Positions 49,917 to 59,059 of a stretch of DNA of 64,000 nt are shown one piece after another. How positions within the stretch are numbered: position 1 is the first letter of the stretch; each line of letters starts with the position of its first letter. Made by a program: the position numbers and the translations under genes. The DNA is from Fibrobacter sp. (GTDB taxonomy: Bacteria; Fibrobacterota; Fibrobacteria; Fibrobacterales; Fibrobacteraceae). Where the stretch lies: contig JAKSIH010000001.1 of assembly GCA_024398935.1 (NCBI GenBank), forward strand, positions 1 to 64,000, read 5' to 3'. Under the pieces are notes generated by a model, which did not search any database, had not been told where the DNA came from, and saw only the letters and a program-made list of their open reading frames with translations.

Positions 49917-50388
49917 AAAGTTGAACCGCACCTTAGGGCGGATCTTCTTGGTGCTTCTTCTGGTCTTGCCCCTTACGGGTTGCTTCTTCGGACGCTCTAA
50001 GATCGTGGTGTCCGATGGAGGCAACTACGATGTCTATGCAAACGACGAATATATCTGTTCGACCAGAAACGATGACTGTTCCCTGCCGCAACGCGGGGGG
50101 ACCGCCCCAGTGCATCTTCAGGCGGTCAAGGATGGTGTAGTTGCCGGCGAAACTGATGCAAGCAGGTCCATTACGGCAGCCTCCATCCTGTGGGCTCCCT
50201 TTACCTACTACACCTCTTTGTTTATCTACAAGGCCTATCCCGACGAGATCTACATCTATGTGGATGACAGGGAACAGTTCAGGGATCGTTTCGAGAATCG
50301 CTATGGTGGAAGCGATACCATGCAGAAGCAGGAGGACGCTTCATCGAGGTCTGATGGTGGCAGCGTGTGGGAGAAACCCCTTCTGTAA
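49906..50388 (+). CDS. Small lipoprotein of unknown function
   Basis: About 160 residues. The signal peptide LGRIFLVLLLVLPLTGC ends in a lipobox (LTGC). Then come GNYDVYANDEYICS and DDCSLPQRGG, and a hydrophobic stretch ASILWAPFTYYTSLFIY that could be membrane-associated. The start is GTG 49906, which lies inside the last codons of the barrel gene (stop 49914-49916); TTG 49900 or 49921 are alternatives. The overlap suggests joint expression with the barrel. No family was recognised. Confidence 0.7.
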   Translation: MDSRKLNRTLGRIFLVLLLVLPLTGCFFGRSKIVVSDGGNYDVYANDEYICSTRNDDCSLPQRGGTAPVHLQAVKDGVVAGETDASRSITAASILWAPFTYYTSLFIYKAYPDEIYIYVDDREQFRDRFENRYGGSDTMQKQEDASSRSDGGSVWEKPLL

Positions 50389-50398
50389 CATTGAATCG

Positions 50399-50421
50399 GC
50401 GAGCCATGAGGCTCGCTTTTT
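50399..50421 (+). terminator. Terminator after the small lipoprotein gene
   Basis: GCGAGCC-ATGA-GGCTCGC is followed by TTTTT. Confidence 0.88.
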
Positions 50422-50461
50422 CTATATTCTCCGCTGTCTCTATGAACATAAAGAGGATACA

Positions 50462-52540
50462 ATGAATGTTCGCCTGTTGGCTTTAGCCGCTAGTGTTTTC
50501 TGTGTAGTTTCGTTGACCGGTTGTAACGGGGTGGGTCCCAGGGAATCGCTGCTTGCAAAGATAAACGATGAGTCTATTTACGAAGAAGACTTGGCCTATC
50601 TACTGAAGGATGCCCGCGAAAGGCACGATACGACTTCCCTTGACCAACTTCTGTATCAGCGTCTATATGCCAGTTCCGCTCTTATGTCCAGGGCAATTGC
50701 CCAGTATCCGGATCTGGAATCGGATTGGAAGGAAGCCAGCCAGGGCTATGAAATCCGGTGGCTCACGCTTCTGTACCAGAATTCATTCCTGAACGAATGC
50801 ATGGGGGTTTCCGATGCAGTCCTTCGTCAGTATTACAGGGATAATTCCTTCAACTTCAAGGTGGATTCCCTGATCGGCTTTGATGGAATCCGTAAGGAAG
50901 TGGCGGGGGAGTATTACATTTCGACTCACAGGGAGGACTACGAGGGCTTCCTGAAGAAGGAATTTTCCAAACGGCAGCAGGATCAGGTTAGCAGTAAAGA
51001 TTCTGCAGCGGCAAAGTCCTGGTACCTGCGTTCCCGTCGGGAGGAACTGGTGAAGTCCTACACCGACAGTATCCTCGAGAAAAGGAATTTCCGGATCGAG
51101 CCTCTTCCATCTATTGATCCGAAGAAGTATTACGAGAAGCATAAGGCCGAGTACATGACCGTTCCCGGCTATGAACTGTACAAGGTGCAAGGGGATTCCC
51201 TGGCACTGTCGACGCAGTTTGCGTCCGGTGTCGATGAATCTAAAATCAAGCAGGATGCGAACTATATCGGCGTTGTGAAGGTGGGATACCCCTTGCCTTA
51301 TGGTATCGGGATGCTTCCGCAGTTGGATTCGCTCCTGGCAGACAAGAGTGCCGGATTTTTGACTCCGGTAATTCGCGGCGCAAACGGCAATTTCTATCGG
51401 TTCTATCTTGCGTCAGTAGTGCCTTCCAGACTGAAACCCTTTGAACGGGTGGGAACGGGGATTGCAAAGGCTATAGAGAATGGCGATCTTCTGGATGTGG
51501 ATAGTGCCACCGTGCTGATTACCCATAACGGCTCTCCGGTTTTCACGGAGCGGGATCTCCTGAATTTTAATGACCAGTTTGTGAAGCGCCGCATGACAAG
51601 GCGTTCCCATGAATGGCTTACCAAGATGCTTGCAGAACATCTTGCGTTTGCGGATGCCGCCCGCGAGGCAAAGCTGGACCGGGATTGGGAATATCGTGCC
51701 CTGGTGCGTTGCGCACGCCTTGAATTTATAGTGGAACGTTATCTGGACCGACTGACCAGCAATATTTCCGACGAGCAGGCGAAGGCCTGGTATGACCGTG
51801 TCCTTGCCAAGGATAATCCCACGACGACCTTCGAGGAGGTCAAGGACATGGCAAAGTCTATGGCGGCCTTCCCGGAAAAACTGATGAAGCGAGACTACTT
51901 CATGGGGTACAACGTGATGTACAAGGGACGTAGTTTTGAACAATGTCTTCCGGATCTCTATCGTAACCGCAAGTTTGAGTACCGGGATAAGTTGAAGAAT
52001 CGTCTGCAGGCTGAGGCCTATAGTGCGGCCTCGATCCATCTTTACAAGACGTCCATTCCGGAATACAGGTCCTACGACTACATTGCGCGCCAACTGCCTT
52101 ATGCGGATTCCCTCTACAAGGCGGGTAATTTTGATGACGCCTATCTGGAATACCGAACCCTGATGTTTGCCTACGCCGATGTGGATTCCATTTTCAGTAG
52201 GGTTACCTATGCTATGGCGGAAACTCGTAACGAGGCCAATCAGTACATGGATGCCGAGTGCCAGTACTACGCTTTCTATAGGCTTTTCCCGCAGGATCCC
52301 AATGCAGAAAAGGCTATGTTCAGCAGGGCATTTATCCTGAACGAAAATCTCCACAAGGATAAACTTGCACAGGAAGTTCTGGAAGAATTCCTCAAGACCT
52401 ATCCCAATAGTGAATTCAGGGAGTCTGCACAGTGGCTTCTGGACAATATCAAGAGCAACGGCAAGCTTCAGGAAGAACTGAATCGGAAAATTGCAAACGA
52501 GGATGTTTCTGCGGCTGCGACTAAGGCGGAAAAACCTTAA
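50462..52540 (+). CDS. Lipoprotein with a SurA/PpiC-like N-terminus and C-terminal TPR-like repeats
   Basis: A 692-residue lipoprotein (lipobox LTGC). The start of the mature part (LLAKINDESIYEEDLAYLL) and the long helical region resemble the chaperone domain of SurA-type peptidyl-prolyl isomerases. A parvulin-like middle is weak: YYEKHKAEYMTVPGYELYKV and PLPYGIGMLPQLDSLLADKS hint at it. The last 120 residues are tetratricopeptide-like (AYLEYRTLMFAYADVD, AECQYYAFYRLFPQDP, AQEVLEEFLKTYPNSEFRES), as in BamD/YbgF-type lipoproteins. It may help outer-membrane protein folding. The call is moderate because no clear catalytic parvulin motif is visible. Confidence 0.65.
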   Translation: MNVRLLALAASVFCVVSLTGCNGVGPRESLLAKINDESIYEEDLAYLLKDARERHDTTSLDQLLYQRLYASSALMSRAIAQYPDLESDWKEASQGYEIRWLTLLYQNSFLNECMGVSDAVLRQYYRDNSFNFKVDSLIGFDGIRKEVAGEYYISTHREDYEGFLKKEFSKRQQDQVSSKDSAAAKSWYLRSRREELVKSYTDSILEKRNFRIEPLPSIDPKKYYEKHKAEYMTVPGYELYKVQGDSLALSTQFASGVDESKIKQDANYIGVVKVGYPLPYGIGMLPQLDSLLADKSAGFLTPVIRGANGNFYRFYLASVVPSRLKPFERVGTGIAKAIENGDLLDVDSATVLITHNGSPVFTERDLLNFNDQFVKRRMTRRSHEWLTKMLAEHLAFADAAREAKLDRDWEYRALVRCARLEFIVERYLDRLTSNISDEQAKAWYDRVLAKDNPTTTFEEVKDMAKSMAAFPEKLMKRDYFMGYNVMYKGRSFEQCLPDLYRNRKFEYRDKLKNRLQAEAYSAASIHLYKTSIPEYRSYDYIARQLPYADSLYKAGNFDDAYLEYRTLMFAYADVDSIFSRVTYAMAETRNEANQYMDAECQYYAFYRLFPQDPNAEKAMFSRAFILNENLHKDKLAQEVLEEFLKTYPNSEFRESAQWLLDNIKSNGKLQEELNRKIANEDVSAAATKAEKP

Positions 52541-52626
52541 AAAAGCCCGTTCCTTTGGGACTGTCTCAACAAGATTTTCCCATTTTAACCTATATTTAAC
52601 GCACTCAAATCAAAAGGTGGTATACC

Positions 52627-53079
52627 ATGGAAATGACATTCGCTATGATCAAGCCCAACGCCGTAAAGTCCGGCCTGGTTGGTCAAATTATCGCACGTTA
52701 CGAAGCTGCCGGCCTCTCCGTCTGCGCAATCAAGATGCACCAGATGTCCAAGAAGGATGCTCGTGGTTTCTATGCAGAACATGTGAAGAAGCCCTTCTTC
52801 CCGGAACTGGAAGCCTACATGACCAAGGGCCCGTCCGTGATGCTTGCTCTGGGTGGCGAAAATGCTATTGCCAAGGTCCGCGCTATTAACGGTGCCACCA
52901 ATCCTGCTAAGGCAGAACCCGGTACCCTCCGCTACGACTTTGCTCCTTCCATGACCGAAAATGTCGTTCATAGTTCTGATAGCCCCAAGAGCGCAAAGCG
53001 CGAACTGGACTTCTGGTTCACCAAGAAGGAACGCTACGCCTACGAAGCTGCAAGCAAGAAGGCTTGCTGCATCCTCTAA
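52627..53079 (+). CDS. ndk: Nucleoside diphosphate kinase
   Basis: A 150-residue enzyme that balances nucleoside triphosphates by transfer through a phosphohistidine. Seen: FAMIKPNAVKSGLVGQII near the N-terminus, the catalytic His in ENVVHSSDSPKSAKREL and ATNPAKAEPGTLRYDFA. AAAAGGTGG precedes ATG 52627; a TATATTTAA motif lies about 40 bases upstream. It ends with a CysCys-containing tail (SKKACCIL). It stands just before the fumarate reductase operon, in the same direction. Confidence 0.96.
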   Translation: MEMTFAMIKPNAVKSGLVGQIIARYEAAGLSVCAIKMHQMSKKDARGFYAEHVKKPFFPELEAYMTKGPSVMLALGGENAIAKVRAINGATNPAKAEPGTLRYDFAPSMTENVVHSSDSPKSAKRELDFWFTKKERYAYEAASKKACCIL

Positions 53080-53145
53080 TGGTGGTTTGAACTAAAAAGT
53101 TTCAAAACAAAATAAAAGAGACCCCTCTCAAGGAGACACAAAACA

Positions 53146-53982
53146 ATGCAATGGATCATTAAGTACCTTACTTCCTCCATTGGTAAGAAACAGCTCATGG
53201 GTGCATCAGGTGCATTCCTCGCTCTGTTCATTCTCGTCCACATGTGCGGCAACCTCCAGTTGCTGACCTTCAACCAGGCTGAAGCTCAGGCATCCTACAA
53301 TGCCTACACCGAATTCCTGACCAGCTTCAACCCGCTCCACTTCCCGTTCAAGTTGATTTACCTCATGGAACTGGGCATGGTGGCTGCTTTCGCAATCCAC
53401 ATCGGCCTTGGCATCAAGCTGAAGCTTGAAAACAAGAAGGCTCGCGGCGCTGTGGGTTACGAAGTGAACGCTCGCAAGGGTAACAAGTCCTTCGCTACCT
53501 TCACTATGATCTGGACCGGCCTCATCATTCTCGGCTTCGGCATCCAGCATCTTGCCAACCTCAAGTTCGGCGATCATTACCTGTACATGAACGAAGCTGG
53601 CGAAATTGTTCGCGACATGTGGCTCACCACTATCGATATGTTTGCTAACCCGGTCTGGACCGTGTTCTACCTGGTTGCCATGCTCGTTATCGGCATTCAC
53701 CTGTTCCACGCCATCTCTTCTGCATTCCAGACTATGGGTCTTGCTCACCAGAAGTGGACTCCGGTTGTCGAAGTTATCGGCATGGTATATAGCATCGTGA
53801 TTGCTCTTGGCTTTGCTATCGAAGCTGGTTTCTCCTGCTACATTGCTAAGCAGCCGGAAACCGAAGCTCTCCGCGCCAAGTCTCATGAACTCCAGCAGCA
53901 GCTGGAACAGAAGAAGGCTGCTTCCGAAGCTAAGACCTCTTTCGTTGTTCCGTCTGTAGGCGTCATTTCCACCAACGTTTAA
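53146..53982 (+). CDS. frdC: Succinate dehydrogenase/fumarate reductase cytochrome b558 subunit
   Basis: A 278-residue membrane anchor of the Bacillus/Wolinella type (TIGR02046-like). Five hydrophobic segments carry haem-ligand histidines: LFILVHMCGNLQ, FAIHIGLGIKL, FGIQHLANLKF and GIHLFHAISS. It would bind two haems and quinone. The last 45 residues are an extra charged tail (SHELQQQLEQKKAASEAK). AAGGAG precedes the ATG. It is first in the operon with the flavoprotein and iron-sulfur subunits. In Fibrobacter, which makes succinate as a main fermentation product, the complex is expected to run as fumarate reductase. Confidence 0.93.
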   Translation: MQWIIKYLTSSIGKKQLMGASGAFLALFILVHMCGNLQLLTFNQAEAQASYNAYTEFLTSFNPLHFPFKLIYLMELGMVAAFAIHIGLGIKLKLENKKARGAVGYEVNARKGNKSFATFTMIWTGLIILGFGIQHLANLKFGDHYLYMNEAGEIVRDMWLTTIDMFANPVWTVFYLVAMLVIGIHLFHAISSAFQTMGLAHQKWTPVVEVIGMVYSIVIALGFAIEAGFSCYIAKQPETEALRAKSHELQQQLEQKKAASEAKTSFVVPSVGVISTNV

Positions 53983-53997
53983 TGGAGACCGTAAATA

Positions 53998-55911
53998 ATG
54001 ATTCTCGATTCTAAAATTCCTGGTGGTTCCATTTCTGAAAAGTGGACCAAGCATAAGTTTGAACTTAAGCTGGTGAACCCCGCTAACAAGCGTAAGTTTA
54101 CCGTTCTCGTGGTAGGTACCGGTCTTGCTGGTGCATCCGCTGCAGCTTCCCTTGCAGAACTTGGCTACAACGTCAAGTCCTTCTGCATTCAGGACTCTCC
54201 CCGTCGTGCTCACTCCATTGCTGCCCAGGGTGGTATCAATGCTGCTAAGAGCTATAAGAACGATGGTGACTCTGTCTATCGTCTTTTCTACGATACCGTT
54301 AAGGGCGGTGACTTCCGCGCTCGCGAAGCCAACGTTCATCGTCTCGCCGAAAACTCCAACCTGATCATCGACCAGTGCGTCGCTCAGGGTGTTCCCTTCG
54401 GCCGTGAATACGGTGGCCTCCTGGACAACCGTTCCTTCGGTGGTACCCAGGTTTCTCGTACCTTCTACGCTCGCGGTCAGACCGGTCAGCAGCTCCTCCT
54501 CGGTGCATACCAGGCTCTCATGCGCCAGGTTGCAGCAGGCAAGGTTGAACTGCTTCCTCGTCGCGAAATGATGGACCTCGTCGTTGTCGATGGCAAGGCT
54601 CGCGGTATCATCGTTCGTAACCTCGTGACTGGCGAACTCGAAAGCCACGTTGGCGACGCAGTCTGCCTTTGCACCGGTGGTTACGGTAACGTCTACTACC
54701 TGTCCACTAACGCTCAGGGTTCTAACGTCACTGCAGCATTCCGCGCTTACAAGAAGGGCGCTGCATTTGCTAACCCCTGCTACACTCAGATTCACCCGAC
54801 TTGCTTGCCCCGTCATGGAGACCTGCAGTCCAAGCTGACTCTGATGTCTGAATCTCTCCGTAACGATGGCCGTATCTGGGTTCCCCGTAAGGCTGGCGAT
54901 ACCCGTTCTCCGGATCAGATCCCCGAAGAAGATCGTTACTACTACTTGGAAGAAAAGTACCCCAGCTTCGGTAACCTCGTTCCTCGTGACGTGGCTTCCC
55001 GTAACGCTAAGCAGGTTTGCGACGCTGGTCTCGGCGTTGGCAACACCAAGCTGGCTGTGTACCTGGACTTCGCAGATGCTATCAAGCGCATGGGCGTTGC
55101 TGGCGTTTCTGCTAAGTATGGTAACCTCTTCCAGATGTACGAAAAGATCGTTGACGAAGACCCGTACAAGGTTCCGATGCGCATCTTCCCGGCAATCCAC
55201 TACACCATGGGTGGTCTGTGGGTTGACTACGATTTGATGTCCACCATCCCGGGCTGCTTCGTTCTCGGTGAAGCAAACTTCTCTGACCACGGTGCTAACC
55301 GTCTCGGTGCTTCTGCTTTGATGCAGGGCCTTTCCGATGGTTACTTCGTGATTCCGTTCACCATCGGTGGCTACTTCGCAGGCACCAAGCTGGAAAAGGT
55401 TTCCGAATCTGATCCTGCTTTCGAAGACTGCAAGAAGCAGACCGCAGAAAAGATCCAGAAGCTCCTCTCCATCAAGGGTCACCGCACTGTTAACGATATC
55501 CATCGTCAGCTCGGTAACATCATGTGGGAATACGTTGGCATGGCCCGTAACAAGGCTGGCCTCGAAAAGGCTCTCCAGGAAATCCCCGCACTCCGCGAAG
55601 AATTCTACGAAAACGTCAACGTCGTCGGTTCCGAAGGTTCCTTCAACCAGAACCTGGAACGTGCCGGCCGTCTGGCTGACTTCCTCGAATTCGCAGAAGT
55701 CCTCACCCTCGACGCCCTCCACCGTGAAGAATCTTGCGGCGGTCACTTCCGTGAAGAAAGCCAGACCGAAGAAGGCGAAGCAAAGCGTGATGACGAAAAC
55801 TTCTGCTACGTCGGTGCTTGGGAATACAAGGGCGATGGCGAAAAGCCGGAACTCCACAAGGAACCTCTTACATTTGATAACGTCCACCTCGTTACTAGGA
55901 GCTACAAATAA
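53998..55911 (+). CDS. frdA: Fumarate reductase/succinate dehydrogenase flavoprotein subunit
   Basis: A 637-residue FAD protein of the Bacillus-type SdhA/FrdA family. The Rossmann motif is [20 protein letters not shown]. The covalent-FAD histidine region is [20 protein letters not shown]. The substrate loop is [12 protein letters not shown], and [12 protein letters not shown] with [10 protein letters not shown] and GANRLGASA complete the FAD domain. It catalyses fumarate/succinate interconversion on the cytoplasmic side. Codon bias is strong, so high expression is likely. The stop codon overlaps the start of the iron-sulfur subunit (TAATG). Confidence 0.96.
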   Translation: MILDSKIPGGSISEKWTKHKFELKLVNPANKRKFTVLVVGTGLAGASAAASLAELGYNVKSFCIQDSPRRAHSIAAQGGINAAKSYKNDGDSVYRLFYDTVKGGDFRAREANVHRLAENSNLIIDQCVAQGVPFGREYGGLLDNRSFGGTQVSRTFYARGQTGQQLLLGAYQALMRQVAAGKVELLPRREMMDLVVVDGKARGIIVRNLVTGELESHVGDAVCLCTGGYGNVYYLSTNAQGSNVTAAFRAYKKGAAFANPCYTQIHPTCLPRHGDLQSKLTLMSESLRNDGRIWVPRKAGDTRSPDQIPEEDRYYYLEEKYPSFGNLVPRDVASRNAKQVCDAGLGVGNTKLAVYLDFADAIKRMGVAGVSAKYGNLFQMYEKIVDEDPYKVPMRIFPAIHYTMGGLWVDYDLMSTIPGCFVLGEANFSDHGANRLGASALMQGLSDGYFVIPFTIGGYFAGTKLEKVSESDPAFEDCKKQTAEKIQKLLSIKGHRTVNDIHRQLGNIMWEYVGMARNKAGLEKALQEIPALREEFYENVNVVGSEGSFNQNLERAGRLADFLEFAEVLTLDALHREESCGGHFREESQTEEGEAKRDDENFCYVGAWEYKGDGEKPELHKEPLTFDNVHLVTRSYK

Positions 55912-56693
55912 TGAGCAACGGTCTTATGAATTTGACTTTGAAGATTTGGCGTCAGAAGGACTCCAAGACCAAGGGACAGTTCGAAACTGTCAAGATCAGC
56001 GGCATTTCTCCGGACATGTCCTTCCTGGAAATGTTGGATGTCGTAAACGAAGAACAGATGAAGCAGGGCAAGGAAGGCTTTGCATTCGACCACGACTGCC
56101 GCGAAGGCATTTGCGGTATGTGCTCTCTGGTCATCAACGGTATGCCCCATGGTCCCGACCACGGCATCACCACTTGCCAGCTGCACATGCGTAAGTTCAA
56201 GGATGGCGATACCATCGTGATCGAACCGTGGCGCGCTGCCGCATTCCCGGTTATCCGTGACTGCGCTGTGGACCGTTCCGCATTCGACCGCATCATCGCT
56301 GCTGGCGGCTACGTTTCCGTCAACACCGGTGCCGCTCCCGAAGCTTCCGTGATCCCCGTTCCCAAGGCTGATGCAGACCGCGCATTCGACGCTGCTGCTT
56401 GCGTTGGTTGCGGTGCTTGCGTTGCTGCTTGTAAGAACGCCTCTGCAATGCTCTTCGTTTCTGCTAAGGTTTCTCACCTCAGCTTCTTGCCCCAGGGCAA
56501 GGTCGAAGCCAAGAAGCGCGTGCTCGCTATGGTGGCACAGATGGACAAGGAAGGCTTTGGTAACTGCACCAACCTTTACGAATGCCAGGCTGCTTGCCCG
56601 AAGGGTATCACCGTGGACTACATCGCCAAGATGAACCGCGAATACCTCATGGCAACCGCTACCTACGCTGAAAAGGTGTACGGCAAGGACTAA
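55911..56693 (+). CDS. frdB: Fumarate reductase/succinate dehydrogenase iron-sulfur subunit
   Basis: A 260-residue electron-transfer subunit. The 2Fe-2S domain has [15 protein letters not shown]. The second domain holds [17 protein letters not shown] and [15 protein letters not shown], giving the cysteines for the 4Fe-4S and 3Fe-4S centres. It passes electrons from the haem b subunit to FAD. It is translationally coupled to frdA. After its stop a series of hairpin repeats and then a terminator follow, which may stabilise the mRNA end. Confidence 0.96.
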   Translation: MSNGLMNLTLKIWRQKDSKTKGQFETVKISGISPDMSFLEMLDVVNEEQMKQGKEGFAFDHDCREGICGMCSLVINGMPHGPDHGITTCQLHMRKFKDGDTIVIEPWRAAAFPVIRDCAVDRSAFDRIIAAGGYVSVNTGAAPEASVIPVPKADADRAFDAAACVGCGACVAACKNASAMLFVSAKVSHLSFLPQGKVEAKKRVLAMVAQMDKEGFGNCTNLYECQAACPKGITVDYIAKMNREYLMATATYAEKVYGKD

Positions 56694-57062
56694 CAATGAG
56701 GCGAATCCAGCACGAAAATGCTTGCATTTTCGTATTGGTGAGCCGAGTGGTGAGAGACTCCGAAGGAGTCTCCTAATGAGGCGAGTGCAGCGACCATGCT
56801 TGCATGGTCATTGCCGAGCCGATTAAATCCGCGCTTGAACCGCTTGCGGTGAAAGCGCCAGGACTAAGAGGTTGAGGTATGAGGTCGGTCGCTTCGCTCC
56901 CTTTGAGGTGTGGGGCTTCAGGCCTTTGAGCTTGTCAAGAACTCCGTTCGGATAGACTCCGGGCGGAGTTTTTTTTACAAAAAATAAAGCCGCAGTGCCA
57001 ATGATTTTTCAAAAAAATGCTAAATTTTATCCATATTGTAAGTTTTAAAAAAGGATTACCTT
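56694..57062. repeat. Hairpin repeats (copies 3 and 4) and spacer after frdB
   Basis: Copy 3 (56698-56745): GAGGCGAATCCAGCA, arms CGAAAATGC-TT-GCATTTTCG (56713-56732), then TTGGTGAGCCG. Copy 4 (56778-56821): GAGGCGAGTGCAGC, arms GACCATGC-TT-GCATGGTC (56792-56809), then ATTGCCGAGCCG. Between them lies GAGACTCC-GAA-GGAGTCTC (56754-56772). Beyond copy 4 a nested hairpin GCGCTT...AAAGCGC is seen. The gap holds no gene; the rest is a terminator (56940-56976) and an AT-rich promoter region. Confidence 0.7.
56940..56976 (+). terminator. Terminator of the fumarate reductase operon
   Basis: AACTCCG (56940-56946) pairs with CGGAGTT (56964-56970), followed by a T-run; the loop holds a small extra hairpin. 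Confidence 0.7.
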
Positions 57063-57980
57063 ATGAAGAAATCTTTCCTGTCTGCAGCAGCTCTTGTACT
57101 GACCATGGGTCTTAGTGCATACGCCCAGGACGACTACGAAGACTATGCCTACGACGAAGGTGTTGCCGAAAGCGCACCGGAAGGCTATAGCGAAGTTTCC
57201 GATGACGCTGAACTGGAAGCTGACGCCAGCACTGCCCGCAGCCGCATCGACGAAGAGAAGTCCGCAAGGGCTGAAGCTGCCGCCGCATCCGCTTCCGAAT
57301 CTAGCTCCGACTTTAAGCCGCTCCAGTACGGTGTTCACTTGGGTGTTGGCGTGAGCGGTACCTACGGTAGTGAAGAAGTCCCTGTTTTCAATGGTTTTGT
57401 CATTGACCGTTATGGTGATCCGTTTGCTGGTTTCATTGGCGTGAACCTGGATCTTGGTGGTGTTGTTTCTTACCGCATCAACAAGATGTTCGGTGTCAAT
57501 GCGGAACTGAATTTCCACTTCGTGGATTACTTCAAGGAATCCGAAGTTTGGGGCATCGAGGTTTGGGATAGCTACTATGGTACCTATGTTACTGAACCTG
57601 TTGATGAAAACATGATCACGGTTGGTATTTCCATTCCCGTAATGGCTCGCCTTTACCCGACCAGCGGCTCCTACGCCGAACTGGGTGCCCAGCTGAACTT
57701 GAACCTCATGGGCAAGTTCTCCCTGGACAATACCGATTACGACTACAACGAAGACATGGGTGACTGGAAGGTTGAAACTGTGGGCTTCGGAGTTGTCGTT
57801 GGTGGCGGTGTTATTGTTACGGCCGGTACTACCCGTATGGAACTGGGTGCACGCGTGGTTGTTGACCTGACCCGCATCGAAGCCGATGAACCTGTGTTTG
57901 ATGCAAACAACGAATCCTGGCGTCCCCCTGTAGAGGCAAAGGGCTGGCATGTTCAGTTCGTTTGCAATTTCATTCTTTAG
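57063..57980 (+). CDS. Outer-membrane beta-barrel protein (paralogue 1)
   Basis: A 305-residue protein. Signal peptide MKKSFLSAAALVLTMGLSAYA; an acidic, alanine-rich linker (about 22-82) rich in D, E and S; then a barrel (about 85-305) with strands such as YGVHLGVGVSGTYGS, GFIGVNLDLGGVVSYRI, PVMARLYPTSGSYAELGAQ and GWHVQFVCNFIL. It shares YFKESEVWGIEVWD, EPVDENM and YDYNEDMGDWKVET-type segments with the next gene, so the two are tandem duplicates. AAAAAAGGA precedes the ATG. Function is unknown; such barrels are typical of Fibrobacter. Confidence 0.8.
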   Translation: MKKSFLSAAALVLTMGLSAYAQDDYEDYAYDEGVAESAPEGYSEVSDDAELEADASTARSRIDEEKSARAEAAAASASESSSDFKPLQYGVHLGVGVSGTYGSEEVPVFNGFVIDRYGDPFAGFIGVNLDLGGVVSYRINKMFGVNAELNFHFVDYFKESEVWGIEVWDSYYGTYVTEPVDENMITVGISIPVMARLYPTSGSYAELGAQLNLNLMGKFSLDNTDYDYNEDMGDWKVETVGFGVVVGGGVIVTAGTTRMELGARVVVDLTRIEADEPVFDANNESWRPPVEAKGWHVQFVCNFIL

Positions 57981-58001
57981 TTCAAGAATTCAGGAATGTT
58001 A

Positions 58002-58029
58002 AAGGAGCGTCCTTCGGGGCGCCCTTTTT
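58002..58029 (+). terminator. Terminator between the two paralogous barrel genes
   Basis: AAGG[A]GCGTCC-TTCG-GGGCGCCCTT and then TTT, with one bulged A; TTCG is a stable tetraloop. Confidence 0.75.
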
Positions 58030-58141
58030 CGTAAGGATGAAATTTTTTGCTTGAGAATTTTATACAAAGATATTATTTTTGTAACAAATTAGTCGTAAAG
58101 GGAACTCCTTCTGGAAGCGCTCCCTACGCAAAGGAGAAAGC

Positions 58142-58900
58142 ATGAAAAAATTTGCACTTGCTGCATTGGCTGCACTCGCTATGGGTACTTCCGTATCCGC
58201 ACAGAGCATCGAGGATTTTTACGCCCAGCCAGTCCGTATCGGTGTTCACTCGGCAATCGGTGTCAGCGGTACCTACGGTAACGAAAAGGCTTTGGGTAAC
58301 TACAGGGAAGGCTCCGGCTATAAGGAAGACTATAGGGATCCCTTTGAAGGCTATTTTGGTCTAAACGCTTCTTTTGGTGGCATTGCCCTGGTACGAATCA
58401 ACAACCTGATTACCTTTGCTCCGGGTGCGAATCTCTTTATCAAGGATTATTTCAAGGAATCAGAGGTCTGGGGGATTGAAGTCTGGGACGACTACTACAA
58501 TACCTATACGACGGAACCGGTAGACGAAAACATGATGATCATCGGTCTTTCCGTACCTCTCATGGTTCGCGTAAATGTTGCCCCCCAGCTTTATGTGGAA
58601 GCGGGTGCCCAGCTGAACCTGAACCTGATGGGGTCTTTTACCCTGGATAATTCCGAATACGATTACAGCGAAGATTTGGGCGACTGGAAGGTTGAAACCT
58701 TCGGTCTTGCCGTTAATGCCGGCGCTGGCATAACGATTCCTTACAATGGACATTTTATGGAATTTGGCCTCAGGTTCTCCTTGGACTTGACCCGCATGGA
58801 AGCCGATGAACTGATCCTGAACCCGGCGAATGAATCTTATCGCTATCCGGTCGAAACCAAGGGCTGGCACATACAGTTTGTCTATAACTTCTTTATGTAA
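58142..58900 (+). CDS. Outer-membrane beta-barrel protein (paralogue 2)
   Basis: A 252-residue paralogue of the preceding protein. It has a signal peptide (MKKFALAALAALAMGTSVSA) but lacks the acidic linker. Conserved blocks: VRIGVHSAIGVSGTYGNE, DYFKESEVWGIEVWDDYYN, TEPVDENMMIIGLSVPLMVR, AGAQLNLNLMGSFTLDNSEY and TKGWHIQFVYNFFM. Each gene has its own terminator and ribosome site (AAAGGAGAAAGC here), so the two can be regulated separately. Function is unknown. Confidence 0.8.
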   Translation: MKKFALAALAALAMGTSVSAQSIEDFYAQPVRIGVHSAIGVSGTYGNEKALGNYREGSGYKEDYRDPFEGYFGLNASFGGIALVRINNLITFAPGANLFIKDYFKESEVWGIEVWDDYYNTYTTEPVDENMMIIGLSVPLMVRVNVAPQLYVEAGAQLNLNLMGSFTLDNSEYDYSEDLGDWKVETFGLAVNAGAGITIPYNGHFMEFGLRFSLDLTRMEADELILNPANESYRYPVETKGWHIQFVYNFFM

Positions 58901-58948
58901 CGAAGTTGGTTTGACTGGCTCCTGATTTTGGGACCGGGACCTTTTTTT

Positions 58949-58979
58949 GAACGACCCTCCGGGGCCGTTCTTTTTTTTT
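58949..58979 (+). terminator. Terminator after the second barrel gene
   Basis: GAACG-ACCCTCCGGGGC-CGTTC is followed by nine T. Confidence 0.85.
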
Positions 58980-59006
58980 CAGCGTTGTATTCATGCGCTG
59001 GTAAAC

Positions 59007-59036
59007 AAAAAAAATTCCCCGAAAAATTTCGGGGAA
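59007..59036 (-). terminator. Terminator of the polysaccharide-binding lipoprotein gene
   Basis: On the minus strand TTCCCCGAAA-TT-TTTCGGGGAA is followed by eight T. It lies 24 bases after the stop. Confidence 0.85.
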
Positions 59037-59059
59037 CAGGGGATGGGAGGATTTAGATT

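Noticed and set aside
53206-55887. 893-codon open frame on the minus strand
   Set aside because: It is antisense to frdC and frdA, whose motifs are all intact. Strong codon bias of these highly expressed genes leaves the opposite frame open.
56698-56821. Hairpins after frdB as a tRNA, riboswitch or CRISPR
   Set aside because: No cloverleaf or acceptor pairing, no conserved riboswitch core, and the repeats lack unique spacers of even length.
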